Of a DNA stretch of 64,000 bases, positions 18,740-29,496 are shown piece by piece. The notes beneath the pieces are model-generated. The model ran no database searches. It worked only from the letters and a program-made list of their open reading frames with translations, and was not told the origin of the DNA. The DNA comes from Paenibacillus sp. S150 (GTDB taxonomy: Bacteria > Bacillota > Bacilli > Paenibacillales > Paenibacillaceae): assembly GCF_019352175.1 (NCBI RefSeq), contig NZ_JACBYI010000042.1, forward strand, positions 1-64,000, read 5' to 3'. Each line of letters begins with the position of its first letter. Within the stretch, counting starts at the first letter, position 1. Position numbers and translations under genes: made by a program.

Positions 18740-18906
18740 GACCCGCCCATGACCCGCCGGGTGAAAATGTGGGCAGAGCTGCTAATTACAAACTGCTCGC
18801 CAACGTTAGCCTTCATATATTTAATCGCGGCCGTCTGGCGCAGCGTTCCCGTAAACCGGATTTCCTTAACCCTCCATTCTGCTACCTCTTGTGCGGTTAC
18901 TTCCAT
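18740..18906 (-). pseudogene. Truncated small-protein gene (DUF6953-like N-terminus)
   Basis: The minus strand encodes MEVTAQEVAEWRVKEIRFTG followed by TLRQTAAIKYMKANVGEQFV. I associate this pattern with short uncharacterised Paenibacillus/Bacillus proteins (DUF6953-like, from memory). After about 55 residues the similarity stops and the frame runs into the neighbouring terminator, so it appears to be a 5' fragment. The family assignment is tentative. Confidence 0.45.
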
Positions 18907-19029
18907 CGGGTTGGATCACATCGGCATGCGGGATCAAATGGAACGGATTAGGTGAAAGCCCTACAGCTAGTAAAATATGTTCACTGCTATGCCTGCCCGG
19001 TAGCCGCCTATCCAAATCAGAAATTGCTG

Positions 19030-19550
19030 CGGCGAGCTAGTGGGAAAAAGTATACTTAAATCCCCAGTAATCAGCAAATTCTCGGTCTTAGTGGGATTTT
19101 CTACACTTAATTCCAAGCAAAACATTACTATTTGGTTCCAAACACCAATTTAGTTTTACTTTTTCCACTTAGGTGCCGCGAAATCGGTGATTCCCTCTCA
19201 TTAGGTTTACTTTTTCCACTTAATTCCACTTTAACGCTTATAACAAAGAGGTAAAACAGTAAGTGTCCCATGCCGGCCGCGTCCTGCGTCCCGTTTCTCC
19301 GTTTGCTCCGTTGCTCTGTTGCTCTACGCTATTCACCGCCGTACTGCCTGCTGCTTCTTCAATGCAACCTGCTGCTGATTCTTGCATCCCCTCTGCCGTC
19401 ACTGCTGCTGTACTTCCTGTACTGCCGGTGTTGCCTGCGGCCCCGGCACTGGCGGCAATACAGGAAGGGGGCAGACCCTCCGTAGTCAGTTGATCATAGA
19501 GGTCCATATTTCCCGGATATCCAGTGGAATAGCAGCATTCTGCTGGTTTC
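19030..19550 (+). repeat. Left partner of an inverted repeat pair (with 63640-64000)
   Basis: Reverse-complementing this stretch gives the same order as 63640-64000: TGCTGCTATTCC, GGAGGGTCTGCC, GCAGCAGGTTGCATTGAA, GACAC/GACAGTTACTGTTTTA, GTTGTTATAAG, then two four-box-type boxes. Identity is interrupted by small indels. The pair faces inward around about 44 kb. Confidence 0.75.
19037..19223 (+). repeat. Four-box dyad element, copy 3 (independent locus)
   Basis: Boxes are at 19037-19060, 19087-19111 (forward) and 19148-19171, 19200-19223 (reverse); gaps are 26, 36 and 28 bp. Box 2 again has GGGATTTT in place of GGGAAAAA. The spacers differ from the other loci, but this copy and its right flank recur inverted at 63640-64000. 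Confidence 0.78.
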
Positions 19551-19558
19551 CATTTCAT
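19238..19558 (-). CDS. Doubtful small open reading frame inside a repeated sequence
   Basis: The 106-residue frame is rich in Ala, Gly, Ser and Thr (GAAGNTGSTGSTAAV), with an alternative start MDLYDQLTTEGLPP at 19507. There is no clear ribosome-binding site, signal peptide or domain. A related copy at 63640-63860 has small indels that shift the frame and an early stop after MGLYD. Either this is a real small gene with one decayed copy, or both are pieces of a non-coding repeat. I favour the second. Confidence 0.25.
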   Translation of the reverse strand: MKWKPAECCYSTGYPGNMDLYDQLTTEGLPPSCIAASAGAAGNTGSTGSTAAVTAEGMQESAAGCIEEAAGSTAVNSVEQQSNGANGETGRRTRPAWDTYCFTSLL

Positions 19559-19602
19559 ATTAAATCCTAAATAGGAATTCGCAGCTTGAAAATCCAGTAG
19601 AA

Positions 19603-19673
19603 TTTCAAACTTTTATTATAGATGGCCTTATTTAGTCTCTGTTGTTCCCCGGCTACACTTAGGACATTAAGGC
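19603..19673 (+). repeat. Second copy of the 60-70-bp sequence at 11381
   Basis: It contains AACTTTTATTATAGATGGCC, TTATTTAG and GGCTACACTTAGGACA, matching 11381-11440. It abuts the 39-bp tandem array. Confidence 0.65.
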
Positions 19674-19683
19674 TGCAGGCTTT

Positions 19684-19893
19684 GGGGCAGCGAAGCGTAG
19701 CCTTAATGTTTTCGAATGTTTGGGGGCAGCGAAGCGTAGCCTTAATGTTTTCGAATGTTTGGGGGCAGCGAAGCGTAGGCTTAATGTTTTCGAATGTTTG
19801 GGGGCAGCGAAGCGTAGCCTTAATGTTTTCAGATGTTTGGGGGCAGCGAAGCGTAGCCTTAATGTTTTCAGATGTTTGGGGGCAGCGAAGCGT
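19684..19893. repeat. 39-bp tandem repeat array (about 5.5 copies)
   Basis: Units start near 19684, 19722, 19761, 19800, 19839 and 19878 and read GGGGGCAGCGAAGCGTAGCC then TTAATGTTTTCGAATGTTT. The last two full units carry CAGATG instead of CGAATG. The period is a multiple of three, so frames on both strands stay open (13-residue repeats), but no start with a ribosome-binding site is seen. It precedes the GH3 operon. Confidence 0.88.
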
Positions 19894-20018
19894 ACCCTTG
19901 CCTTTGTGCAGGCGAGCTACAGCCCAAGCGTCCCCGCAGGGGTTAAGCGCTCTTCGCACACTGAAGCCCGGGAGCGCAAACCCCGGCCCACGCCAGCCAT
20001 CCGGGTGTCCAGAGGGCC

Positions 20019-20051
20019 GGGGACCTTGGGGTCCCCCTTGGCTAAGGGGGA
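20019..20051. promoter_or_regulatory. Overlapping GC-rich inverted repeats ahead of the GH3 gene
   Basis: GGGGACC/GGTCCCC (20019-20036) overlaps TCCCCC/GGGGGA around TTGGCTAA (20032-20051), so two alternative hairpins are possible about 30 bp before the GH3 start. No T-run follows. A regulatory role is inference. Confidence 0.4.
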
Positions 20052-20083
20052 TTTAGGGGGATCGAAATCATTAGGAGGAATTT

Positions 20084-21817
20084 GTGACCATGCAGAGGCC
20101 GCTGACAAAGGAAGATCAGGACTGGGTGGAGCGTACGCTCGCATCCATGAGCCTGCGGGAAAAGATCGGGCAAACCATGCAGGATCATGCGGGCAGGCTG
20201 CCGTTCAGGGGGACGGATGAAAAAGCGCTGGGCGCCTATTTGCAGAAATATCCGGTGGGCAGCTTTTTTATCGGTGGAGAGGTTATTCAGAAGGCAGCGG
20301 GCAAGGCGGAGGATTACCGGGATTGGACGGAGCTGCTGCAGAGGATCAGCCCCAATCCGCTGCTGTTCTCCGGCGATCTGGAGTTCGGTGCAGGATCAGC
20401 GGTCAAAAGCTTAACGGCGTTCCCTCCGCTGCTGGCCCTGGCCGCTGCCGACGATGAGGCTTTGGCCTACGAATACGGAAAATTTACAGCGCTGGAAGGA
20501 CGGGCGGCCGGTTTTACCTGGGCGCTGGCCCCGGGGACAGATCTGTTGCTGAACTGGATGAATCCGGTGATTACTACGCGGTGCCTGGGGGATGACGCCA
20601 AGCGTGCGGCAAGACTGGCGGCTGCGGTTATGCGGGGCATGCAGGACCATGGACTGGCGGCGTGCGCCAAGCATTTTCCGGGAGACGGGGTAGATTATCG
20701 GGATCAGCATATTGTGACTACCATTAACAGCTTGTCCGAGGAAGAGTGGTTCGCCACTTACGGGCAGGTGTCCCAATTTATGATTGATCAGGGCGCGCTG
20801 TCGTATATGACCGGGCATATCGCCCTTCCCTGGATGGAGGGAGATATGCGGAGAGAGAAGCCTGTTCCGGCAACGGTATCGGAACGTATTACCACGGAGC
20901 TGCTAAGGAAGCGCATGGGCTTTGCAGGCGTTGTACTGTCAGATGCGCTGGATATGGGCGGATTTCTGGCGTGGGGCGATGTAGGGCAACGGCTGGTGGA
21001 CTGCTTCAACTGCGGAACGGATGTGCTGCTGTGGCCGGGGACAGAGTATTTTGAGGTCATGGAGAAAGCAATCAGTGAAGGAGCCGTGAGCATGGAACGG
21101 CTGGAGGCCAGTGTACGCCGGGTGCTGGAGCTGAAAGCCCTGCTGGGGGTGCACCGTATTGACGGGCAGGGCCGCGACCCGCTGGCGGCTCCGCTGATAA
21201 ACGATAAATTGCCGCCGCCGCTCGATCTGGAGGCCAAACAGCTAAGCCGGGCCCTTGCCGGGCGCTGTATTACCCTGGTCCGCAACCGCGGGAATGTTCT
21301 GCCGCTTAATCCGGAGACGACCCGCCGGGTATTGGTAATCATGCTTAACAAAGTGACGGAAGGACGCAGATATGAGCGGATGAACCTCTTTGTGGATCAT
21401 CTGCTGGCGAGAGGGCTCCAGGTGGATATCCTCGATGAATTTGAGCCGCCTGGTACACTGCGCAAGTGGGAACAGTCGGGGATTCGCTGGGATGCTGCGT
21501 TTGCTCCGTATTTCCTGCCGCTGCACGGTATGATGAACACCGCCCGCCCTGTGGGCGAAGCTGCCAAAGCGATATGGGCGATGCAGCATGCGGAGACGGT
21601 TAAGCCCATCGGCATTTCGTTCGCCACGCCTTATTTGCTCCGGGATATGCCGTTCCTCGATACGCTGGTCAATGCCTATTCGCTGCATGAGGAGACGGTG
21701 GAGCTCACCGTCCAGGCCCTGTTTGGAGAGATGTCTTTTACGGGAGGCTCTCCGGTGATGGCGGACCCCCAGGCAGGTTACCTCCCTTCAAAGGGGCTTC
21801 AACATCTTAAGCAGTAG
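20084..21817 (+). CDS. Glycoside hydrolase family 3 protein, NagZ-like
   Basis: This 577-residue protein has no signal peptide and is probably cytoplasmic. The N-terminal barrel carries KHFPGDG and then RDQH, equivalent to the Asp-His catalytic dyad of NagZ-type enzymes (Asp207, His209). VVLSDALDMGG holds the likely nucleophile (Asp287). Such enzymes release beta-N-acetylglucosamine or related sugars from oligosaccharides. A second alpha/beta domain follows from about residue 400. GGAGG ends five bases before GTG 20084; ATG 20090 is an equally reasonable start. It is followed after 77 bp by a probable partner gene. The substrate is not determined. Confidence 0.85.
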   Translation: MTMQRPLTKEDQDWVERTLASMSLREKIGQTMQDHAGRLPFRGTDEKALGAYLQKYPVGSFFIGGEVIQKAAGKAEDYRDWTELLQRISPNPLLFSGDLEFGAGSAVKSLTAFPPLLALAAADDEALAYEYGKFTALEGRAAGFTWALAPGTDLLLNWMNPVITTRCLGDDAKRAARLAAAVMRGMQDHGLAACAKHFPGDGVDYRDQHIVTTINSLSEEEWFATYGQVSQFMIDQGALSYMTGHIALPWMEGDMRREKPVPATVSERITTELLRKRMGFAGVVLSDALDMGGFLAWGDVGQRLVDCFNCGTDVLLWPGTEYFEVMEKAISEGAVSMERLEASVRRVLELKALLGVHRIDGQGRDPLAAPLINDKLPPPLDLEAKQLSRALAGRCITLVRNRGNVLPLNPETTRRVLVIMLNKVTEGRRYERMNLFVDHLLARGLQVDILDEFEPPGTLRKWEQSGIRWDAAFAPYFLPLHGMMNTARPVGEAAKAIWAMQHAETVKPIGISFATPYLLRDMPFLDTLVNAYSLHEETVELTVQALFGEMSFTGGSPVMADPQAGYLPSKGLQHLKQ

Positions 21818-21894
21818 GCGGAAGCTGGAGAAGTCATTGGAGAATCACCCTTGTATGCACCGGATATGAACGACAACTGGAAAGGAAGATTACC

Positions 21895-23649
21895 GTGAAG
21901 AAAACGGCTGAGGGAAGCAGTGCTCTTGAAGCATCGGACAAGGAGAAAACAGCCAGTAGGCATGAAGCCATGGAGCAGCGGCTGCTGATCCGCAAAATGC
22001 AGACGCTGGAGCACCGGTATGACCCGGAGCTTCAGATGCTGCGCTCGCCGTTCAGCAGTCCGGGCTATCACACCACGCTGAAGGAGGCGGAGTTCATCCA
22101 TTCCACCCGGGATTCGCTGTCGTATGCGCTCGGGCTGCTGGATACGGGGCTGGTCCCATATGAGCAGCGGGCCTTTGATATTATCGGGCAAGTGGCATCG
22201 CTTCAGGACACAGACCGCAGCCATGATACCTTCGGCATTTGGTCCTGGTTCTATGAAGAACCGCTTGCGCAAATGGCACCGCCGGACTGGAACTGGGCCG
22301 ATTTCTGCGGCAGCCGCCTGGTTCAGGCCCTCGCACGCCACGGTCAGCGGCTCCCGCAGTCCTTGCATGAGGCGGTTACCCGCTCCATTGATTATGCCTG
22401 TGAGGCGATTATCAAGCGGAATGTCGGGCCGGATTACACCAATATCGCCATACTGGGGGCCTTCGTCACGAGAATTGCCGGGGAGCAGCTGGGGCGCAGC
22501 GAATACGCGGATTATGGCCTGAAGCGTCTGCAGAAGCTGTATGATTATACGATGAAGCGCGGCGCTTTTCAGGAATACAACAGTCCTGTCTATACGTACA
22601 TTGCGATTCTGGAGCTGTCCAAGCTGCGTGCCGGGACCATGGATGACAGGGTAAGGGAGCTCAGCGGCGAACTGCTTGATCTGACCTGGAGAAGTGTTGC
22701 CGGATATTATCATCCTGCGACTGCACAGTGGTCCGGGCCGCATTCGCGCTGTTATGAGACGCTTCTGAACGGCCGGAGCAAGGCTTTTTTGCAGCTGGCG
22801 ACCCGGGGAAAAGTGATGTTCGCGGACTGGGAAGAGCTTCCTTACGAAGAAGAATGGTACCGGAGCGGATTAGAGTGCCCAAATGCATATTTGGAATTAT
22901 TAGCTAATTCAGACACCAAGGAAATCCGGCAGCTCTATGAGGGAAATGAGACAGATGGCAGCGGCAAGTGGGCAGTTACCTTTATGACCCCGCAGTTAAG
23001 TGTTGGATCGTTTACACACAGTGATATGTGGAATCAGAGACGGCCGCTGCTGGTGTATGCGGATAACAACGGGGCCCCTGCCTATATACAGCTCCGCTGT
23101 CTGCATGATGGCTACGATTATTGTTCGGCCCGCTTTCAGGCGAAGCAGGATCAGGGACAGGTGCTGTTCGGCATTGATTTCATTACCAATGGAGGGGATA
23201 CTCATCCCAATCTTGATCCTACCGGTGGTACCGTTGAGGCTGAAGATTTACGGCTGCGGCTGGAAATTGGCGGGCATCTGGACGGAATCATTGCCGAAGC
23301 TGTGGATGCGGGGGCGTTCATCCGAATCGGAGCGGCGGAGTGCAGACTGACAACCTGGTTCGCGGCGTTTACGGGGCATGCAGGGGCAAAACGCGACTGG
23401 ACATGGGAGGTTCAAAAGACTGCGGATAAAATTCTGGTGGAGCTGGTTCTCTACTCGGGCGCACGCAGAGTCATTGATTTTCATGTTCTCCAGCAAGCGG
23501 CATTGGTCTTTTCGCTGGATGTCCGGGAGACACCGTCCCCCTCCGGACCGCAAATAGAAGTGACGGATGCCGGCGGGCTGAGGGTAAGCGGAAACGGGGA
23601 AGAGGCGGAAGCCTTCTCGCTTCGTCTGCGACCGGGCCGGGCAGAATAG
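21895..23649 (+). CDS. Uncharacterised protein, alpha-helical toroid plus beta-sandwich (lyase- or hydrolase-like)
   Basis: This 584-residue protein has no signal peptide. The first 330 residues are helical and rich in aromatic motifs (DTFGIWSWFYEE, PDWNWADFCGSRL, NVGPDYTNIAILGA, YNSPVYTYIAILEL). The rest looks beta-rich. This layout recalls (alpha/alpha) toroid enzymes such as heparinase-type lyases, but I do not recognise a specific family or catalytic residue. GTG 21895 has AAAGGAAG upstream. Its position directly after the GH3 gene suggests a joint role in processing an imported glycan. Confidence 0.6.
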   Translation: MKKTAEGSSALEASDKEKTASRHEAMEQRLLIRKMQTLEHRYDPELQMLRSPFSSPGYHTTLKEAEFIHSTRDSLSYALGLLDTGLVPYEQRAFDIIGQVASLQDTDRSHDTFGIWSWFYEEPLAQMAPPDWNWADFCGSRLVQALARHGQRLPQSLHEAVTRSIDYACEAIIKRNVGPDYTNIAILGAFVTRIAGEQLGRSEYADYGLKRLQKLYDYTMKRGAFQEYNSPVYTYIAILELSKLRAGTMDDRVRELSGELLDLTWRSVAGYYHPATAQWSGPHSRCYETLLNGRSKAFLQLATRGKVMFADWEELPYEEEWYRSGLECPNAYLELLANSDTKEIRQLYEGNETDGSGKWAVTFMTPQLSVGSFTHSDMWNQRRPLLVYADNNGAPAYIQLRCLHDGYDYCSARFQAKQDQGQVLFGIDFITNGGDTHPNLDPTGGTVEAEDLRLRLEIGGHLDGIIAEAVDAGAFIRIGAAECRLTTWFAAFTGHAGAKRDWTWEVQKTADKILVELVLYSGARRVIDFHVLQQAALVFSLDVRETPSPSGPQIEVTDAGGLRVSGNGEEAEAFSLRLRPGRAE

Positions 23650-23709
23650 AGGGGATGCATTTGAAGCGGAAGATTCAACCGCAACCGCAGAATAAACTGC
23701 ACATAATAA

Positions 23710-23754
23710 AGAGACTCCGGTACAGCTGAAAAAAGCTGCTGCGGAGTCTCTTTT
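23710..23754. terminator. Bidirectional terminator between convergent genes
   Basis: AGAGACTCCG and CGGAGTCTCT form a perfect 10-bp stem with inner CAGCT/AGCTG, followed by TTTT on the plus strand and preceded by AATAAA. It can serve both the 21895 gene and hflX. Confidence 0.88.
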
Positions 23755-23771
23755 CCAGTTAGTTCAAGTTG

Positions 23772-25061
23772 TCATTTTACGAAAGTGAGCTCGACAAAAT
23801 CGTCCTTAAATCGCTCATAATCAGCAATCCGGCATTCCAGCTTCAGACGTGTGCCCTGCTCCTCATAGCTGACCGATTGCACATGGGCATGGCCGTTGAA
23901 GTAAGAAACCACATTGCCGCGGTCAAAGGGCACCAGAATTTCACACTGGACATAATCATTGAATAGATGCGCGCGGATCAGGGCTACAAGCTCGGCTATC
24001 CCGCTTTTCTGCTTAGCCGAGAGAGTAACGGTGTTCTCCTTGACCACCGGGTAAAGCAGGTCCGTCAGGTCCGCTTTGTTATAGGCATAGATGGCCGGGA
24101 TTCCATCCGCGCCCAGCGCCTTAAGCGTTTCATTCGTTACGGCTATATGCTGCTCGACCTGCGGGTCGGAAATATCGGCCACGTGAATCAGCAGATCGGC
24201 CTCGGTCACCTCTTCCAGTGTGGAGCGGAAGGCCTTGACCAGATGATGGGGCAGCTGGCTGACAAAACCGACCGTATCGGTCAGCAGAAATGTCTTATGG
24301 TCCGGCAGCTCAATGCTGCGTACTGAGGTCTCCAGCGTGGCGAACAGCATATCCTTGGCAAACACCCCTTTTTCCGCGCCGGGATGATAAGTGTCCACAA
24401 GTGTATTCATTAAGCTGGACTTGCCGGTATTGGTGTAGCCGACAAGGCAGGCCACAGGCACCTCATTCTTGCGCCGCGCCTTACGCTGAATCTGCCGCCG
24501 GGATACCTGGGCCTGCAGCTCCAGCTGCAGCGCCGTGATGCGTTCCTCAATCCGGCGCCGGTCCAGCTCCAGCTTGGTTTCACCGGCTCCACGGTTGTTC
24601 AGCCCCGATCCGCCGCCTTGCCTGCCCAGGGATTCACGCATCCCGGTCAACCGCGGGAGCATATACTGCAGCTGAGCCACCTCCACCTGGAGCTGGGCTT
24701 CCTTCGTCTTGGCGCGCTCGGCAAAAATATTCAGAATCAGTATCGTCCGGTCAATGACCTGGCGGTCCAGTGCCGCTTCCAGATTACGGATCTGGGAAGG
24801 GGAAAGCTCGTCATTAAAAATAACTACCGGAGCTTCGTGCGCCTCCAGCAATGCTTCCAGCTCCCGGATTTTGCCTGTCCCGATATAATAGGGCGGGTTA
24901 ATCCGGCTGGATTTCTGGCTCAGCTCTCCCACTACCTGAAGCTCACAGGCGGCGGCCAGATTGCGCAGCTCCTCCATGGAATATGCGAAATTCGTATTGT
25001 TTTGCAGCTGGACGCCGACAATCACTGCTTTCTGCTGTAATGTTTCCATATATTGATTCAT
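23772..25061 (-). CDS. hflX: Ribosome-associated GTPase HflX
   Basis: This is a 429-residue cytoplasmic GTPase that in other bacteria splits or rescues stalled ribosomes. The N-terminal HflX domain has INPPYYIGTGKIRELEAL and GQGGGSGLNNRGAGETKLE-like glycine-rich sequence (GRQGGGSGLNNRGAGETKLE). The G domain has G1 GYTNTGKSS, G3 DTVGF and G4 NKAD. The ATG at 25061 lies directly against its GGAGG, so ATG 25049 (METLQQKAV) may be used instead. A perfect intrinsic terminator and a short leader frame sit just upstream, which suggests attenuation control linked to translation. Confidence 0.95.
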   Translation of the reverse strand: MNQYMETLQQKAVIVGVQLQNNTNFAYSMEELRNLAAACELQVVGELSQKSSRINPPYYIGTGKIRELEALLEAHEAPVVIFNDELSPSQIRNLEAALDRQVIDRTILILNIFAERAKTKEAQLQVEVAQLQYMLPRLTGMRESLGRQGGGSGLNNRGAGETKLELDRRRIEERITALQLELQAQVSRRQIQRKARRKNEVPVACLVGYTNTGKSSLMNTLVDTYHPGAEKGVFAKDMLFATLETSVRSIELPDHKTFLLTDTVGFVSQLPHHLVKAFRSTLEEVTEADLLIHVADISDPQVEQHIAVTNETLKALGADGIPAIYAYNKADLTDLLYPVVKENTVTLSAKQKSGIAELVALIRAHLFNDYVQCEILVPFDRGNVVSYFNGHAHVQSVSYEEQGTRLKLECRIADYERFKDDFVELTFVK

Positions 25062-25083
25062 CCTCCATCAGTAAATTTGATCG

Positions 25084-25113
25084 TCAAAAAGCACAGGCAA
25101 TCTGCCTGTGCTT
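25084..25113 (-). terminator. Attenuator-type terminator in the hflX leader
   Basis: On the minus strand AAGCACAGGCA and TGCCTGTGCTT form an 11-bp perfect stem with loop GAT, followed by a T-run. It ends only about 23 bases before the hflX start codon, in the sense orientation, so it must be bypassed for hflX expression. Confidence 0.85.
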
Positions 25114-25162
25114 ACAGTATCAATAGAGGACAACAGAATAGGGCAGGAGGGGAAGGAAGCAT
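25112..25162 (-). CDS. Leader peptide upstream of hflX (16 codons)
   Basis: The minus strand reads MLPSPPALFCCPLLIL then TAA. AGGAG lies nine bases before the ATG. The stop codon overlaps the first bases of the terminator's 5' arm, so a ribosome paused near the end would mask that arm and allow read-through. This fits the antibiotic-responsive attenuation reported for Listeria hflX homologues (established knowledge); its use here is inference. Caution: TATAAT lies between AGGAG and the ATG, so it could instead be a -10 box, which would start the transcript at or after this ATG. Confidence 0.5.
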   Translation of the reverse strand: MLPSPPALFCCPLLIL

Positions 25163-25308
25163 GTATTATATCTCCTGCGGACCGGCATTCCGATAGCTTT
25201 ACACAAAGGAGACTCAGCGGAGCGGGAAATAGCGGTGCTGCTCCCCAGGCGCTTCGCGAGGGATCAAATGCTGGGCTATGGAGATGCAAATATTCCTAAA
25301 GGCCGTTG

Positions 25309-25407
25309 CCGGCGGAGCCTTGCCAGTCCGCCGGACGTTTGGTTCAACCTTGTGGGCTGCCTTCAAAAATGGATAGACCTATCCTGAGTCCTCTGCACGG
25401 GGCAGAG
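25309..25407. other. Cluster of three GC-rich hairpins in the hflX upstream region
   Basis: CCGGCGGA/TCCGCCGG (25309-25334), GGATAGACCTATCC (25371-25384) and CTCTGC/GCAGAG (25391-25407) occur within 100 bp of non-coding DNA. It could be part of a long leader of hflX on the minus strand, or a separate structured RNA; I do not recognise a known family. The remaining intergenic sequence 25163-25308 and 25408-25640 shows nothing definite. Confidence 0.4.
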
Positions 25408-25651
25408 CTTTCGCGCTATAAAATTAGCTTAGCCGCGTAAAGTACGAATCCGGATATAGTCTATCACACGCAACCCTCCGTTCATAAAAAGTTACGTTGA
25501 TTTTAGCACATTTTCCGCTTACTGGCAACGTGCTCCAATTAAGGAAGCGCCCGAATGCGCGGGTCGCGGCTCCGTTCTTCCGTTTAATCTAGAAACTTCC
25601 AATTTTCAACGCATATGATATTGAACGACGTTACTAGAAGGAGGATGACCT

Positions 25652-26443
25652 GTGCCTTATTTAACTACCGACACATTAACGAGCAGACCTGCCAGAGGGT
25701 TGGGAACCATCAGCCAGATTGTAGTCAAAATGGTCAACAACGGATTGTCCAAAGCTGTGGTATATATAACAGGACTTAATAATGATGTAACCCCGCAAAC
25801 TTTTTTTGCCCAGGAGTTATTTGAGGTGAATTACAGGGAAGTGGTAACCCGAACCTATAACATCACCCAGATTTACTTTCAGCTTAATGCAGTATATTCA
25901 CAGGAGCTATTGCAGATTCAAATATTTCTTGTCGACACTGCCGGCATCTGCTCAACCGTGCCTATGGAGCCGCTCCGCGTCGGCCGGATTACCTCGGAGT
26001 TCCGGGAGGATATCGCTGTAACCGCGGCTGATTTCCCGGCAATCAGCTTCCGCAGAAACGCAGCTATAGCCATACCAGAGGCAGTTGCCTCCGAGATCAG
26101 AACGAACGGCCTGGAAATTCTGGCATCGACGCCAATCCGCTACAAAGTGATCGCGGGCGGCACCGTTAACGGAACCTTTGTGAATTTCCCTACGCCCACT
26201 ACGGCGATACCTGTTACCGCGACTGCGCTGCAGGTGAACTACACCAGTACAACCATCACGGGCGGAAGAGTAATCACCCAGGGGCTTGGCTCAGGCATAG
26301 CCGGCGCCTACCAGAATGCTGCAGTGAATCTGCTGAATCAGCTGCTGTATAATCTTACGGATGAGGCGGTCACGCTCACGGTCAGCTCGCTCGCCGGCGC
26401 CGACAATGTGGCCGCCGCCTTCCGGATGTCCGAGCTGTGGTGA
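25652..26443 (+). CDS. Uncharacterised beta-rich protein related to the N-terminal domain of the collagen-like protein
   Basis: This 263-residue protein has no signal peptide. Residues about 15-110 (SQIVVKMVNNGLSKAVVYIT, then IYFQLNAVYSQELLQIQIFL) show the same strand pattern as the N-terminal domain of the protein at 9125 (TQLVTLRIDN, EFIFTTP, VQISFWGKSG). The second half is rich in Thr, Val and Ala. GTG 25652 has AAGGAGG eight bases upstream. By this resemblance it may be a spore or exosporium surface component, which is inference. It is convergent with the SNF2 gene, with only 20 bp between stops. Confidence 0.6.
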   Translation: MPYLTTDTLTSRPARGLGTISQIVVKMVNNGLSKAVVYITGLNNDVTPQTFFAQELFEVNYREVVTRTYNITQIYFQLNAVYSQELLQIQIFLVDTAGICSTVPMEPLRVGRITSEFREDIAVTAADFPAISFRRNAAIAIPEAVASEIRTNGLEILASTPIRYKVIAGGTVNGTFVNFPTPTTAIPVTATALQVNYTSTTITGGRVITQGLGSGIAGAYQNAAVNLLNQLLYNLTDEAVTLTVSSLAGADNVAAAFRMSELW

Positions 26444-26463
26444 GGCATGGCCCATGGCGCCGA

Positions 26464-29492
<3,029 letters not shown>

Positions 29493-29496
<4 letters not shown>

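Noticed and set aside
25309..25407. 6S RNA, T-box or known riboswitch
   Set aside because: Hairpins are present but none of the conserved sequences I know for these families could be identified.
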